A DNA stretch of 64,000 nt from CAVRQM01 sp963756975 (GTDB taxonomy: Bacteria > Pseudomonadota > Alphaproteobacteria > Acetobacterales > Acetobacteraceae), in contig CAVWPS010000002.1 in the NCBI GenBank assembly GCA_963756975.1, forward strand, positions 248,001-312,000. The letters run 5' to 3'. The notes beneath the pieces are model-generated. The model was given only the letters and a program-made list of their open reading frames with translations, was not told the origin of the DNA and searched no databases. Positions 37,427 to 46,073 of this stretch are shown one piece after another. Numbering within the stretch: position 1 is the stretch's first letter; every line of letters begins with the position of its first letter. Made by a program: the position numbers and the translations under genes.

Positions 37427-37810
37427 ATGATCGCCCCCGACGCCGACGCCATCGCGCTGCTCGCCGAAACCGCGATGGCCCGCATTCCCGCCGAGTTGCG
37501 AAAACACCTCGGCGAGATTGCGATCGCCGTCGAGGAGCTGGCCGACGACGAGACGCTGGAGGGGCTCGGGATCGACAGCCCGTACGACCTGACCGGCCTG
37601 TATCGCGGCACGCCCCGTCACCTGCGCGGGGCCAACGACACCGGCCGGCTGCCGGACCTGATCGTGCTGTACCGGCAGGCGATCCTGCTCGAATGGATCG
37701 AGACGGGCGAGGATCTGGGCCGCCTCGTCGGATCGGTGCTGATCCACGAGGCGGCCCATCATTTCGGCTTCAGCGACGCCGAAATCGAGGCGTTGGAGGC
37801 CGCCCCCTAA
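37427..37810 (+). CDS. Small zincin-like metallopeptidase (DUF1025 type)
   Basis: The 127-residue protein has the zinc-protease signature HEAAHHFG (HExxH) near the C-terminus, preceded by a strand with the usual LIVLYRQAILLEW. It matches the possibly zinc-dependent acidic metallopeptidase family widespread in actinobacteria and proteobacteria. The N-terminus carries EIAIAVEELADDETLEGLG, also typical. Its biological target is unknown. It is divergent from phhB and convergent, with a 4-base overlap, with the GMC oxidoreductase gene. Confidence 0.83.
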   Translation: MIAPDADAIALLAETAMARIPAELRKHLGEIAIAVEELADDETLEGLGIDSPYDLTGLYRGTPRHLRGANDTGRLPDLIVLYRQAILLEWIETGEDLGRLVGSVLIHEAAHHFGFSDAEIEALEAAP

Positions 37811-39405
37811 CCGAGCCGCCGCGCGATGATGTCCGCCACGCGCAACGCGTTCGCGATGATCGTCAGCGTCGGGTTCACCGCGCCGATCGACGGAAAGAAG
37901 CTCGCGTCGGTGACGTAGAGGTTGTCGACCTCGTGCGCGCGGCACGACAGATCGAGCACCGAGGTCGCCTTGTCGGTACCGAACCGCAACGTCCCGGCCT
38001 GATGCGCGGTGCCGCCGATCGGGATGTTTTGCCCAAAGTACAGCGACCGGTCGATCAGATGCGGGTGGACGTCGACCTTCCCCAGGATTTCGGTCAGCTT
38101 CTGCTTCAGCCGCTTGTGCATTTCGAGGCTGCCGTCGTCGAGGTCGAGGTTGACCTTGCCGTTCCTGTAATGCACGCGGTTTTCCGGCTTCGCGATGTCC
38201 TCGCTGGTGAGCCAGAAATCGACCGCGTGGCGCGCGATGAAGTCGAACGGCGCATTCGGCATGATACCCTGCAACCATGACGGCATGGCGTCGCCGCGCA
38301 CCTGCTCGCCATGGCTTTTGCCGAGCATCTGGATGTGGCCGAGCGGATACTCGTAATCGGGAGCGCCGAAATAGAAGTCGTTCAGCCCTAGCGTCTTCTG
38401 GAACTTGGTCAGGTTCGGCGTGCGGCTGATCGCGAGGAAGGCCGAGTTGACATGGCGCATGTAGTTGCGCCCGACCAGGCCGGAGCCGTTGGCCAGACCG
38501 TCAGGGTGCGCGTCGCCGCCGGAGCGCAGCAGCAACAGCGCCGACGATAGCGCGCCGCACGCGACGACCACGATGTCGGCCGACACGGTCGCGACCTCCG
38601 CCCCGTCCGGCCCGCCGCGCTTGACGACGGCGCCGGTCACGGTCCGCCCGGCCGCGTCGGTCAGCAGCCGGTCGACATAGGCACCCGTCGCCAGCATGAC
38701 GTTCTCGCGCGGCAGGTTCGGGTCGATCGCGACGATCTGGCTGTCGGCCTTGCCGTTGACGAGGCACGGGAAGCCGTCGAACGCGTCGCACTTGATGCAC
38801 GCGCTGTGCGGCGTCGGCTTGCCGTCCTTCTCGTCCAGCAAGACGCCGACCGGCAGCGGGAACGGATGGTAGCCTTCCCGCACCATGTCGTCGAACAGCT
38901 TCTGGATGCGCGGCTCGTTCGCGACCGGCGGATAGGGGTAGGGCGTCGACGAGGGCGGCTCGGTCGGGTCGACGCCGTGCTCGCCGTGCACGTGGAACAG
39001 CTTCTCGGCCTGACCGTAATACGGCTCGAAATCCTCGTACGACATCGGCCAGCCGGGGGTCATGCCATTGGTGTGCGGACGCGCCTTGAAATCTTCGGCG
39101 CGGAGCCGGAACAGCACCGCGCCGTAAACCTTGGTGTTGCCGCCGACGAAGTAGTGCAGGCCGGGCGAGAAGGTGTGGCCCTCGCTGTCGGTCCAGATCT
39201 CCTTTGTCTGGTAGCGGGCGTCGACGAACACCGCCTCCGCGTCCCAGTTCTCCCGCTCGCGGGGCAGGTACTCGCCGCGCTCCAGCATCAGAATGCGCTT
39301 GCCGGTCGGGGCCAGCCGGTCGAGCATGGCCCCGCCGCCAGCACCGCTGCCGATGATGAGCACGTCGTAGTGGCCGCCGATCTCGTCCGCCGTCACCGCC
39401 TGCAT
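37807..39405 (-). CDS. GMC-family FAD-dependent sugar/alcohol oxidoreductase
   Basis: The 532-residue flavoenzyme belongs to the glucose-methanol-choline family, close to gluconate/fructose-type dehydrogenase large subunits. The FAD loop is VLIIGSGAGGGAMLDRLAPT; further marks are HYFVGGNTKVYGAVLFRLR, and the C-terminal GTAHQAGTLRFG with the active-site His, then NLYVTDASFFPSIGAVNPTL. The cysteine segment CIKCDAFDGFPC is typical of sugar dehydrogenase forms. No signal peptide or small/cytochrome subunit is seen. It is divergent from the DoxX-cupin-lactonase-VOC operon, with which it may act on a sugar. Confidence 0.87.
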   Translation of the reverse strand: MQAVTADEIGGHYDVLIIGSGAGGGAMLDRLAPTGKRILMLERGEYLPRERENWDAEAVFVDARYQTKEIWTDSEGHTFSPGLHYFVGGNTKVYGAVLFRLRAEDFKARPHTNGMTPGWPMSYEDFEPYYGQAEKLFHVHGEHGVDPTEPPSSTPYPYPPVANEPRIQKLFDDMVREGYHPFPLPVGVLLDEKDGKPTPHSACIKCDAFDGFPCLVNGKADSQIVAIDPNLPRENVMLATGAYVDRLLTDAAGRTVTGAVVKRGGPDGAEVATVSADIVVVACGALSSALLLLRSGGDAHPDGLANGSGLVGRNYMRHVNSAFLAISRTPNLTKFQKTLGLNDFYFGAPDYEYPLGHIQMLGKSHGEQVRGDAMPSWLQGIMPNAPFDFIARHAVDFWLTSEDIAKPENRVHYRNGKVNLDLDDGSLEMHKRLKQKLTEILGKVDVHPHLIDRSLYFGQNIPIGGTAHQAGTLRFGTDKATSVLDLSCRAHEVDNLYVTDASFFPSIGAVNPTLTIIANALRVADIIARRLG

Positions 39406-39449
39406 CGAATACCCTTTTCAAACTTCGTCCGGGGAACGTCCCGGCCCCC

Positions 39450-39497
39450 GTCTCGTTCCGGATTGGGTCTCGTTCCGGATGGGGTCTCGTTCCGGAC
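39450..39497. repeat. Three tandem 17-bp direct repeats in a divergent promoter
   Basis: GTCTCGTTCCGGAT begins at 39450, 39467 and 39484 (third copy ends GGAC), giving an exact 17-bp period. Each unit contains the palindrome TCCGGA. The array lies between the GMC oxidoreductase gene (45 bases from its start) and the DoxX gene (36 bases from its start). It could be a regulator-binding array or a replication-slippage repeat. Confidence 0.7.
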
Positions 39498-39532
39498 GGC
39501 AACCTTCGTGCCGGGCCGGGCTTAGGAATGCC

Positions 39533-39991
39533 ATGTCGACACTCAACTCCCTCATCCCGCTACTGGCCAAGATCGCCATGGTGGCGCTGTTCCCGCCGAG
39601 TGCGCTGGAAAAAATCCTCGACTGGCCGGACACGCTGAAACAGGCGCGCTCATCCATTCTGCCCGGCGGTGCCGTGCTGCTGGTGCTGGGCATCGTGATC
39701 GAGCTCGGGTGCCCGGCCTCGATCCTGCTCGGCTGGCACGACCGGATCGGCGCGGTGATCCTGGCCGCGTTCTGCGCCGCGACGGCGCTGCTCTACAAGC
39801 CGTTTTGGGCCAACAACGATTTCTGGCGGCGCGGCAAAAGCCTGGCACGGTCCGATTTTTGGGATTTCCTGAAGAACTTCGCCGTCGCGGGCGGCTTGGT
39901 GCTGTTCGCGATCTCGGCCGGCCCCCTGCCGATCGCGCGGCTGTTTCAGGAGCCGTTGTCGTCCGTGCCGTCCGTTGGGAGTGGAAGCTGA
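39533..39991 (+). CDS. DoxX-family membrane protein
   Basis: The 152-residue inner-membrane protein has four hydrophobic segments and the DoxX-like opening with KIAMVALFPPSALEKILDWP, then GGAVLLVLGIVIELGCPASI and LAAFCAATALLYKPFW. DoxX-family proteins have ill-defined roles, often next to redox enzymes. The preceding 17-bp repeat array may regulate it. The stop overlaps the start of the cupin gene by one base (TGATG), so both are one transcript. Confidence 0.8.
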   Translation: MSTLNSLIPLLAKIAMVALFPPSALEKILDWPDTLKQARSSILPGGAVLLVLGIVIELGCPASILLGWHDRIGAVILAAFCAATALLYKPFWANNDFWRRGKSLARSDFWDFLKNFAVAGGLVLFAISAGPLPIARLFQEPLSSVPSVGSGS

Positions 39992-40437
39992 TGGAGACGA
40001 AACCGAGCGCGTCGTATTGGCATCTTTGGGTCGACGGCGAAGGCGTGAGCCACCAGAGCCAGCATGCGATCGAGCAGTTCGACCTGAAATCGGTCGGCGG
40101 CGGGGCCGAGCCGCAATTCATGCACGACGACGCGCCCACGCCGGCGACGGTCTCGTTCGAGGTGATGCCGCCGGGCTGGTTCGGCGACTGGCATCCGAAC
40201 CGCAAGCCGCAGTGGATCGTCGTCATGTCGGGGCGCTGGTACGTGACCGCGATGGACGGCACGCGCGCCGAGATGGGACCGGGCGAGCTGTCGTTCGGCG
40301 AGGATCAGCTCGCGCACAAGGACGCCAAGGGTCAGCTCGGCCACCTGTCCGGCACCATCGGCGACGCGCCCTGCGTGCTGATGTGCGTGCAGCTCGACAT
40401 CGCGCCGACCATCGACCAGCCCGGCCGCTTTCGGTGA
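39991..40437 (+). CDS. Cupin-fold protein
   Basis: The 148-residue single-domain cupin has the conserved beta-barrel motif WIVVMSGRWYVTAMDGTRAE then GPGELSFGEDQLAH. Candidate metal ligands are the His in GDWHPNRKPQW and His in LAHKDAKGQLGHLSG. It is located between a DoxX protein and a lactonase in an operon facing a GMC oxidoreductase, so it might be a sugar isomerase-like or sensing cupin; no function is asserted. Start ATG 39991 overlaps the DoxX stop, and its own stop overlaps the lactonase GTG start. Confidence 0.78.
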   Translation: METKPSASYWHLWVDGEGVSHQSQHAIEQFDLKSVGGGAEPQFMHDDAPTPATVSFEVMPPGWFGDWHPNRKPQWIVVMSGRWYVTAMDGTRAEMGPGELSFGEDQLAHKDAKGQLGHLSGTIGDAPCVLMCVQLDIAPTIDQPGRFR

Positions 40438-41333
40438 CTGCCGGGTTCGAGGCCGTCGATCCCGTGTTCAAGAGCTACGTGCTGGCCAACGCGTCGTTGG
40501 AGAAGCTGGCCGGGGGGTTGCGCTGGGCGGAAGGCCCGGTCTGGTTCGGCGACCATGGCTGCCTGCTGTTCCAGGACCTGCCGAACGACCGCACGATGCG
40601 GTGGAGCGAGGCCGGGGTGGAGGTGTTCCGCACGCCGTCGCATTACGCCAACGGTCAGGCGCGCGACCGGCTGGGGCGGCTGATCTCCTGCTCTCACCGA
40701 AGGCGCTGCTTGCTGCGGACCGAGCATGACGGGTCCATCACCGAACTCGCGACCCATTTCGAGGGCAAGCGGCTCAACAGCCCGAACGATGTCGTGGTCC
40801 GCTCCGACGGCTCGATCTGGTTCACCGACCCGGTCTACGGCATCAGCACCGATTACGAGGGCGGCAAGCAGGCGAGCGAGATCGCCGAGCACGTGTGGCG
40901 GCTCGATCCGGACGGGCGGTTGACGCCGGTGATCTCCGACATCGTGGGGCCGAACGGGCTGTGCTTCAGCCCCGGCGAGTCGCTGCTTTACGTGGCGGCC
41001 ACAGGGCCGTTGCTGGCCGCCGATGCGGGCAAGTGCATTCGCGTCTACCCCGTCTCGAACGACGGCAGCGTGGGGGACGGCACCTATTTCGCTCGCGTGA
41101 CGCCGGGGTTCGCCGACGGCTTCAGCGCCGACGAGCACGGCAACCTCTGGAGTTCGGCGGGGGACGGCGTGCACTGCCTGTCACCCGGCGGAAAGCTGCT
41201 CGGCCGCGTGAGCGTGCCGGCCACGGTGTCGAACGTCGCGTTCGGTGGATTGCGCCGCGACCGGCTGTTCATCTGCGCATCGGATTCGCTCTTCGCGATC
41301 TATCTCAACGTTCGGGGTGCGACATGGCCGTGA
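40434..41333 (+). CDS. SMP-30/gluconolactonase-family lactonase
   Basis: The 299-residue beta-propeller lactonase is closer to the bacterial gluconolactonase branch than the other two in this window. It has WAEGPVWFGDHGCLLFQDLP with the metal-ligand Glu, KRLNSPNDVVVRSDGSIWFT with the Asn, PNGLCFSPGESLLYVAAT and FADGFSADEHGNLW with the Asp. GTG 40434 overlaps the cupin stop (GTGA). Facing a GMC oxidoreductase that can form lactones, it plausibly performs the hydrolysis step (inference). It has no signal peptide, so it acts in the cytoplasm. Confidence 0.87.
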   Translation: MTAGFEAVDPVFKSYVLANASLEKLAGGLRWAEGPVWFGDHGCLLFQDLPNDRTMRWSEAGVEVFRTPSHYANGQARDRLGRLISCSHRRRCLLRTEHDGSITELATHFEGKRLNSPNDVVVRSDGSIWFTDPVYGISTDYEGGKQASEIAEHVWRLDPDGRLTPVISDIVGPNGLCFSPGESLLYVAATGPLLAADAGKCIRVYPVSNDGSVGDGTYFARVTPGFADGFSADEHGNLWSSAGDGVHCLSPGGKLLGRVSVPATVSNVAFGGLRRDRLFICASDSLFAIYLNVRGATWP

Positions 41334-42154
41334 CGGTCCGCCGCCTGGACCGGGTCGCCATCGTGGCCGGCGACACGGACCGTCTGACCCGGTTCTACGT
41401 GGACCTGGGGTTCACCGCCGATAACGCGCGCGCGGCGCCTGAGGAGGCGACGCTGGCCGAGGCGCGAACCGCGACCGCGAGAACGCTGCGCATCGGGCGG
41501 CAGACCGTCGAGCTGGTCGCGTTCGATCCGCCGGGTGCCGCATACCCCCTGCCCGCCCGCTCCACCGATCCGTGGTTCCAGCACATCGCCCTGATCGCGT
41601 CCGACATCGACGCCGCGATGGGGCGGCTGCGGGCGACCGGCGGGTGGACCCCGATCAGCCGCGCCGGCATCGACCGCCTGCCCGAGCGGGCCGGCGGCGT
41701 CTCGGCCTTCAAATTCCGTGACCCGGAGGGCCATCCGCTCGAATTTCTGGCGTTCCCGTCCGGCAAGACGCCCGAGGCATGGCGCGGCTCCGGACCGGGC
41801 CTGCTCGGCTACGATCATTCGGCGATCGGGGTCACGGATGTCGCCACCAGCATCGCGTTCTGGCGCGGTGAGATGGGCTTCGCGCTCGGTGCCCGCACGC
41901 TGAACGAGGGGCCGGAACAGGCGGCGCTGGACGGGCTCGACGCGCCGGTGGTCGATGTGGTGGCGATGCGTCCGGGCACGCCGACGCCGCATGTGGAACT
42001 GCTCGGCTACCACGTCGGCCATCGCGTCAAACCGGTCGCGGTCGGCGCGCGCGACCGCGCGGCGACCCGGCTGGTGCTGGCGGCGGACGGGGTCGCCGCC
42101 CCGTATCTGACCCGCGACCCGGACGGGCACTGGTTACAGCTTGTTCGGGCTTAG
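41324..42154 (+). CDS. Two-domain VOC-family protein
   Basis: The 276-residue protein has two vicinal-oxygen-chelate modules, each opening with a similar strand-helix pattern: RRLDRVAIVAGDTDRLTRFY and LGYDHSAIGVTDVATSIAFW. The His and Glu positions HIALIASD, GHPLEFLAF, DHSAIGV and HWLQLVRA are in the right places for metal ligands. Extradiol dioxygenases and glyoxalases share this layout. It overlaps the lactonase gene upstream by 10 bases and ends overlapping the BKACE gene on the other strand. Confidence 0.78.
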   Translation: MAVTVRRLDRVAIVAGDTDRLTRFYVDLGFTADNARAAPEEATLAEARTATARTLRIGRQTVELVAFDPPGAAYPLPARSTDPWFQHIALIASDIDAAMGRLRATGGWTPISRAGIDRLPERAGGVSAFKFRDPEGHPLEFLAFPSGKTPEAWRGSGPGLLGYDHSAIGVTDVATSIAFWRGEMGFALGARTLNEGPEQAALDGLDAPVVDVVAMRPGTPTPHVELLGYHVGHRVKPVAVGARDRAATRLVLAADGVAAPYLTRDPDGHWLQLVRA

Positions 42155-42864
42155 GCCCGGAGCGCGTCGCGGACGAGTGCCTCGTTGTCGGCCACCGGGG
42201 AGCCGTCGGCGGCGAACAGGGAGTCCTCGAGCCCCATCCGTCCCGAATACCCGAGTTCACGCGCGCGCAGATAAACGGGCCAAGCGCCGATTTCGAACCC
42301 GTGCATCAGGATCGGCGCCGGCCGCGACACCCCGGCGATGATCGTCAGGATCGCCTCGGCTTCCGCCACGGCGGACGCTCCGTCGGCCCCTTCCGGTTCG
42401 ACCAGCACGCGTTTGACCCACATTCCGCGTGCGCGCTCGGCGACGTAGCGGCGGGCGTCGTCGACGCTGGCCAGGCCGACCTCGGCCGGCACGCCGCGTT
42501 GCGCCAGGCGGCCGATGATCGACGGCGCGTCGGCCTCGCAGAAATTGACCGAGGCGAAATCGGGCAGAATGCGCCAGCCGTCGATCGCGGCGCGGCGGCG
42601 GCCCAGGTCGGGAATGATGCGCTCGTTGGTCGTGATGCCGAGCTCGGTCCCGGGACACGCGACGCGCAGGGCCGACACCCAGGCCCCGACATCGTCCGGC
42701 TCCAGGCTTTCGGACCCGTCCGGCGCGCGGGGATGCACATGGACCTCGCCCGCCCCGGCGCGGACCGAGGCGCGCGCCGCCACGATCGCCTCGGCGGTGG
42801 TCCACGGAATCCCCGCGTGTTCGGTTTTCGATCGCATCCCGTTCAGGCAGGCTTGCAGGAGCAT
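42151..42864 (-). CDS. BKACE-family (beta-keto acid cleavage) protein, short form
   Basis: The 237-residue TIM-barrel enzyme is of the 3-keto-5-aminohexanoate cleavage (BKACE, DUF849) family, which transfers acetyl units between beta-keto acids and acetyl-CoA. The family metal motif is AGAGEVHVHPRAPDGSESLE (His-x-His), near the start are GMRSKTEHAGIPWTTAE, and later ITTNERIIPD, VNFCEADAP and GFEIGAWPVYLRARELG. It is shorter than the usual 270-300 residues; the missing part is in the loops. It is divergent from the flavin reductase gene across a palindrome. The substrate is unknown. Confidence 0.8.
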   Translation of the reverse strand: MLLQACLNGMRSKTEHAGIPWTTAEAIVAARASVRAGAGEVHVHPRAPDGSESLEPDDVGAWVSALRVACPGTELGITTNERIIPDLGRRRAAIDGWRILPDFASVNFCEADAPSIIGRLAQRGVPAEVGLASVDDARRYVAERARGMWVKRVLVEPEGADGASAVAEAEAILTIIAGVSRPAPILMHGFEIGAWPVYLRARELGYSGRMGLEDSLFAADGSPVADNEALVRDALRA

Positions 42865-42931
42865 CGGCCGTTTCCGTGATTTCGGCGGCTCGAACCGCTC
42901 GCGAACTGAGACCGGATTACACGCGGGTAAT

Positions 42932-42961
42932 GCCACACGTAAATAGCCGATCGCGTGTGGC
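42932..42961. promoter_or_regulatory. Inverted repeat GCCACACG-14-CGTGTGGC in divergent promoter
   Basis: Perfect 8-bp arms at 42932-42939 and 42954-42961 are 22 bp centre to centre, in the 156-bp region between the BKACE and flavin-reductase genes. This is what a dimeric regulator of both genes would bind. No regulator gene is adjacent. Confidence 0.45.
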
Positions 42962-43020
42962 CACGCTGGACCGCGCGGCGAACGTCGGACAAGGTGCGGC
43001 CCCGCCGCCGGAGCGCCGCC

Positions 43021-43662
43021 ATGCTGTTCGATTTCGCGGCGCTGCCGCCCGCCGACCGCTACAAGCTGATGACCTCGACGATCGTGCCGCGCCCGATCGC
43101 CTGGGTGGTCAGCCAGGACGCCGCCGGGCAGGTCAACGCCGCCCCGTTCTCGTTCTTCAACGCGTTCGCCAACGACCCGCCGGTGATCTGCCTCGGCATC
43201 AACGGCGCCGGTCACGATCCCGGCACCCTGAAGGACAGCGCGGCGAACATCCGCGCCACCGGGCAGTTCGTCGTCTGCCTCGTCCCGTTCGGCCTGACCG
43301 ACGCGATGCACGTGACGGCCCTCGAATTCCCGCACGATGTGGACGAGCTGGCCGAGGCGGGGCTGCGGACCATTCCGTCGACCCATGTCGCCCCGCCCCG
43401 GATCGAGGGCAGCCCGGTCGCGTTCGAGTGCGAGCGGCACAGCATCGTCGAGCTGGCGGGTGACCGGGCCATCCTGATCGGGCGGATCGTCGCGATGCAC
43501 GTCCGCGACGACGCGGTGCTGGATGCGAAGCGGTGCCACATCGACACCGGGGCGCTCGATCTGATCGGCCGCATGGGGGCGAACGGATACGTCCGGGCCG
43601 CCGGACCGGGCGTGTTCGACCGCGCGAGACTGAAATTGAGCGAATGGGTACGCCGCACCTGA
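43021..43662 (+). CDS. Flavin reductase-like FMN-binding protein
   Basis: The 213-residue protein has a split-barrel FMN-binding fold of the flavin-reductase-like family. It contains IVPRPIAWVVSQDAAGQVNA, APFSFFNAFANDPPVICLGI and the N-terminal DFAALPPADRYKLM. It may supply reduced flavin or reduce a small substrate. The start ATG 43021 follows a GGAGCG sequence. The 3' end overlaps the start of the MFS gene by 19 bases. Confidence 0.82.
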   Translation: MLFDFAALPPADRYKLMTSTIVPRPIAWVVSQDAAGQVNAAPFSFFNAFANDPPVICLGINGAGHDPGTLKDSAANIRATGQFVVCLVPFGLTDAMHVTALEFPHDVDELAEAGLRTIPSTHVAPPRIEGSPVAFECERHSIVELAGDRAILIGRIVAMHVRDDAVLDAKRCHIDTGALDLIGRMGANGYVRAAGPGVFDRARLKLSEWVRRT

Positions 43663-44910
43663 CGCTGAAACCGCCGCCGCTCGCCGTCTCGCTGCGTGAC
43701 CCGATCGTCGCCTTGCTGTGGGCGGGTCAGGCGGCTTCGGCCATCGGCGATCAGGCGTTTCTGGTCGCCCTGTCGTGGGTGGCCGTCCGGGTGCTGGGCG
43801 AGCGCGCCGGCTACCTGACGATATTGCTGCCGGCCGTGACCCTGGCGGTGGCGCTGACCGCCGGGCGGGCCGACCGCCACGCGCCGCGCCGCGTCATGAT
43901 CGCGGCCGACATTTTGCGCGCGGCGGCTCTGACCGTTCTGGCGGCGACATGGCTCGCGAACGGGCAGCCGCCGGCGTGGGCGCTGGTCACCGCGATCGTG
44001 GCGCTCGGGGCCGGATCGGCGCTGTTCCGCCCGGCGCTGCAGGCCGTGCTGCCGCCGCTGGTCGGCCGCACCGACCGGCTTCCGGCCGCCAACGCGCTGA
44101 TGGAGACGACCGACCGGCTCGCGCGGCTGATCGGGCCGGCCAGCATCGGATTGCTCGACGGGCTGCTGCCGGTGGTCCACTTCGTGACGCTCGACATCGC
44201 GAGCTTCGTCGTCAGCGCGGGCGCGCTCGCCCTGTCCGGGCGCCTGCGTCCGCTCCCGCCGCCGACCGGCCATCATCCCGCGAGCGTCGTGCGCGGGTTC
44301 CGGGCGATGGCGACCCATCCGGTGCTGCGGTTCGTCCTGCTCACGATCGGGCCGGTCAACGCGGTCTGGTGGGTGTCGATGTTTCTGGCATTGCCGCTGA
44401 TGGTCGGCTCCGGCCCGGACAGCCTCGGCACGCTCGGGCTGGTCTGGGCGTCGTACGGCGCGACCAATCTGGCCACCAACCTGCTGATGGGCGGCGGGAT
44501 TTCGCGCCGTCCGGGGCGGCCGATCTTCGGGTCCGACGTGATCCTCGGCACCGGTCTCGCGATCATGGGCGCGTCGGCGCTGCTGCTGCCGCCGGGCTGG
44601 TCCGTCGCCGGCTTCTGCGCGGGTGCGGCGCTGGGCGCGATCGGCGGACCGCTCGGCGACATTCCGATCGCCGTTCTGCGGCAAACCCGGTTGGCACCCG
44701 GCGATCAGGCGGCGGCGATGCGGGCCATCCTGGTGGTGTGGAACATCGGCACGCTGATCGGCATGGCCGCCGCACCGACCCTGTTCGCGCGGATCGGCGT
44801 CGCGGCGACGGTCGTGTGCGGCGGTCTGATGATCACGGTGACCGGGCGCGGCTGGCCTGGTGCTGCACCACGCCACCCCGCACGACGCCGCCGCCGGATG
44901 GCGGGCCTAG
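43644..44910 (+). CDS. MFS-type efflux transporter (frameshift near the 3' end)
   Basis: The major facilitator superfamily exporter is about 421 residues after correction, of the enterobactin-exporter/macrolide-efflux (MFS_3) branch. Some eleven to twelve hydrophobic spans start with VALLWAGQAASAIGDQAFLV, which is characteristic of this branch, and a loop TAGRADRHAPRRVMIAADIL holds the MFS motif A-like segment. An extra G at 44844-44846 diverts the last 20 codons; the correct frame ends AGLVLHHATPHDAAAGWRA with TAG at 44908-44910. It ends convergently on the YcaO-cluster genes. The substrate is unknown, though export of a product of that cluster is conceivable. Confidence 0.82.
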
Positions 44911-46073
44911 CGCAGCTTCGGGAACACGCCCGTCGGCTCCGGGTAATCGTCGTCCGGCTGGCGCGCGATCGCGTGGATGCGGGCCGCAATCCGGGCGATC
45001 GCGTCGGCACCGTCGATCACCGACATGGCGAGGTGATACTCGCGCGCCTCCCCGTGTTCGAGCTCGATCAGCTCGCCCCGCTCCGCCGCCTTCTCGTGCC
45101 CGATCGCGTAGTTCGACCCGGGCTCGATCCCCATCGCGTACGCGCCGGCCTGGAAATGCTGCCATTGCAGATGGCACGGCAGCTCGGACGCCCGTGTTTC
45201 CAGCAGCAGGCCGAAGCCGATCGCGTCGTTGACGACGGCGATGGGCACGATCCCGTCCGCGCCCGCATCCATCGCGTGCTGCCAGACCTGCTCCTGAAAC
45301 GGGTTTTTCGGACCCGGCAGCGTGCGGTAGCCGACGCCCTGGTCGCGGTAGCGGTGCCGATGCATGGCGACGATCGGTGCCGTGATCGGTGCCAGGTAGC
45401 GGCTGCCCTCGGCGATGACCGGATGCCCGAGGTCGATGTGATACAGGATCATGTGCGGCGTGCGGGTGAAGCCCCGGTTCTCGACGCGGTCGTGGATCGT
45501 CAGCCCCGAGCCGTCGGCCGGGATTTCGATCCGGCGGATCAGCACGAGGTGTTCGCCGAATACCGCCGCCTGCCGTACCTCGCCCTCCGCGAACAGCGTG
45601 CATTGGTCGCCGTCCCAACGCTCGCCGTACGACACGAGGCGGGCCGGCAGCGCGTTGACCCGGCCGTGCAGCGAATAGGCGACGGTCTTGCGCGCCGGAT
45701 AGTTGTATCGGGCGGCGTCGCCGGTTTCCGGGAAGCCGAAATGGTCGAGCCCGCAGGTGTTCAGCAGGCCGGAAAAGCCGCGCAGGAAGCCGAGACCGCC
45801 CTCGCCCTCGCCGTTCAGCAAGCCGGGTGCGACGACACCGGTCGGCGACTGCCAGCCGATCGCGCGACCCCGGTGCTCGCAGGCGTGGATGTCCATCGCG
45901 CGGTCGACCAGCACGGTCACGCGCAGCCCGTCGGTGGTGCGGAATGTCAGCACGCGGACGCCGCGCCCCGCGCCGTCGGCGATGGTGGACAGGTCGACGC
46001 CGAAGAACTGCGCGGTGTCGCCGCATAGCGACGCGACCTCGCGCCGGGTCGTCTCGCGGCCATAGAACTTCAT
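44907..46073 (-). CDS. DUF4432-family aldose-1-epimerase-like protein
   Basis: The 388-residue protein has the galactose-mutarotase fold of the DUF4432 family. Marks are VDRAMDIHACEHRGRAIGW, FSGLLNTCGLDHFGFPETG, a catalytic-like His in HMILYHIDLGHPVIAEGSRY and a Glu in the last strands (GIEPGSNYAIGHEKAAERGE). The family is thought to act on sugars or sugar-like compounds. It is the last gene of the YcaO operon and overlaps the BadF-type kinase gene by 4 bases, which suggests the pathway handles a reducing sugar. The true substrate is unknown. Confidence 0.8.
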   Translation of the reverse strand: MKFYGRETTRREVASLCGDTAQFFGVDLSTIADGAGRGVRVLTFRTTDGLRVTVLVDRAMDIHACEHRGRAIGWQSPTGVVAPGLLNGEGEGGLGFLRGFSGLLNTCGLDHFGFPETGDAARYNYPARKTVAYSLHGRVNALPARLVSYGERWDGDQCTLFAEGEVRQAAVFGEHLVLIRRIEIPADGSGLTIHDRVENRGFTRTPHMILYHIDLGHPVIAEGSRYLAPITAPIVAMHRHRYRDQGVGYRTLPGPKNPFQEQVWQHAMDAGADGIVPIAVVNDAIGFGLLLETRASELPCHLQWQHFQAGAYAMGIEPGSNYAIGHEKAAERGELIELEHGEAREYHLAMSVIDGADAIARIAARIHAIARQPDDDYPEPTGVFPKLR

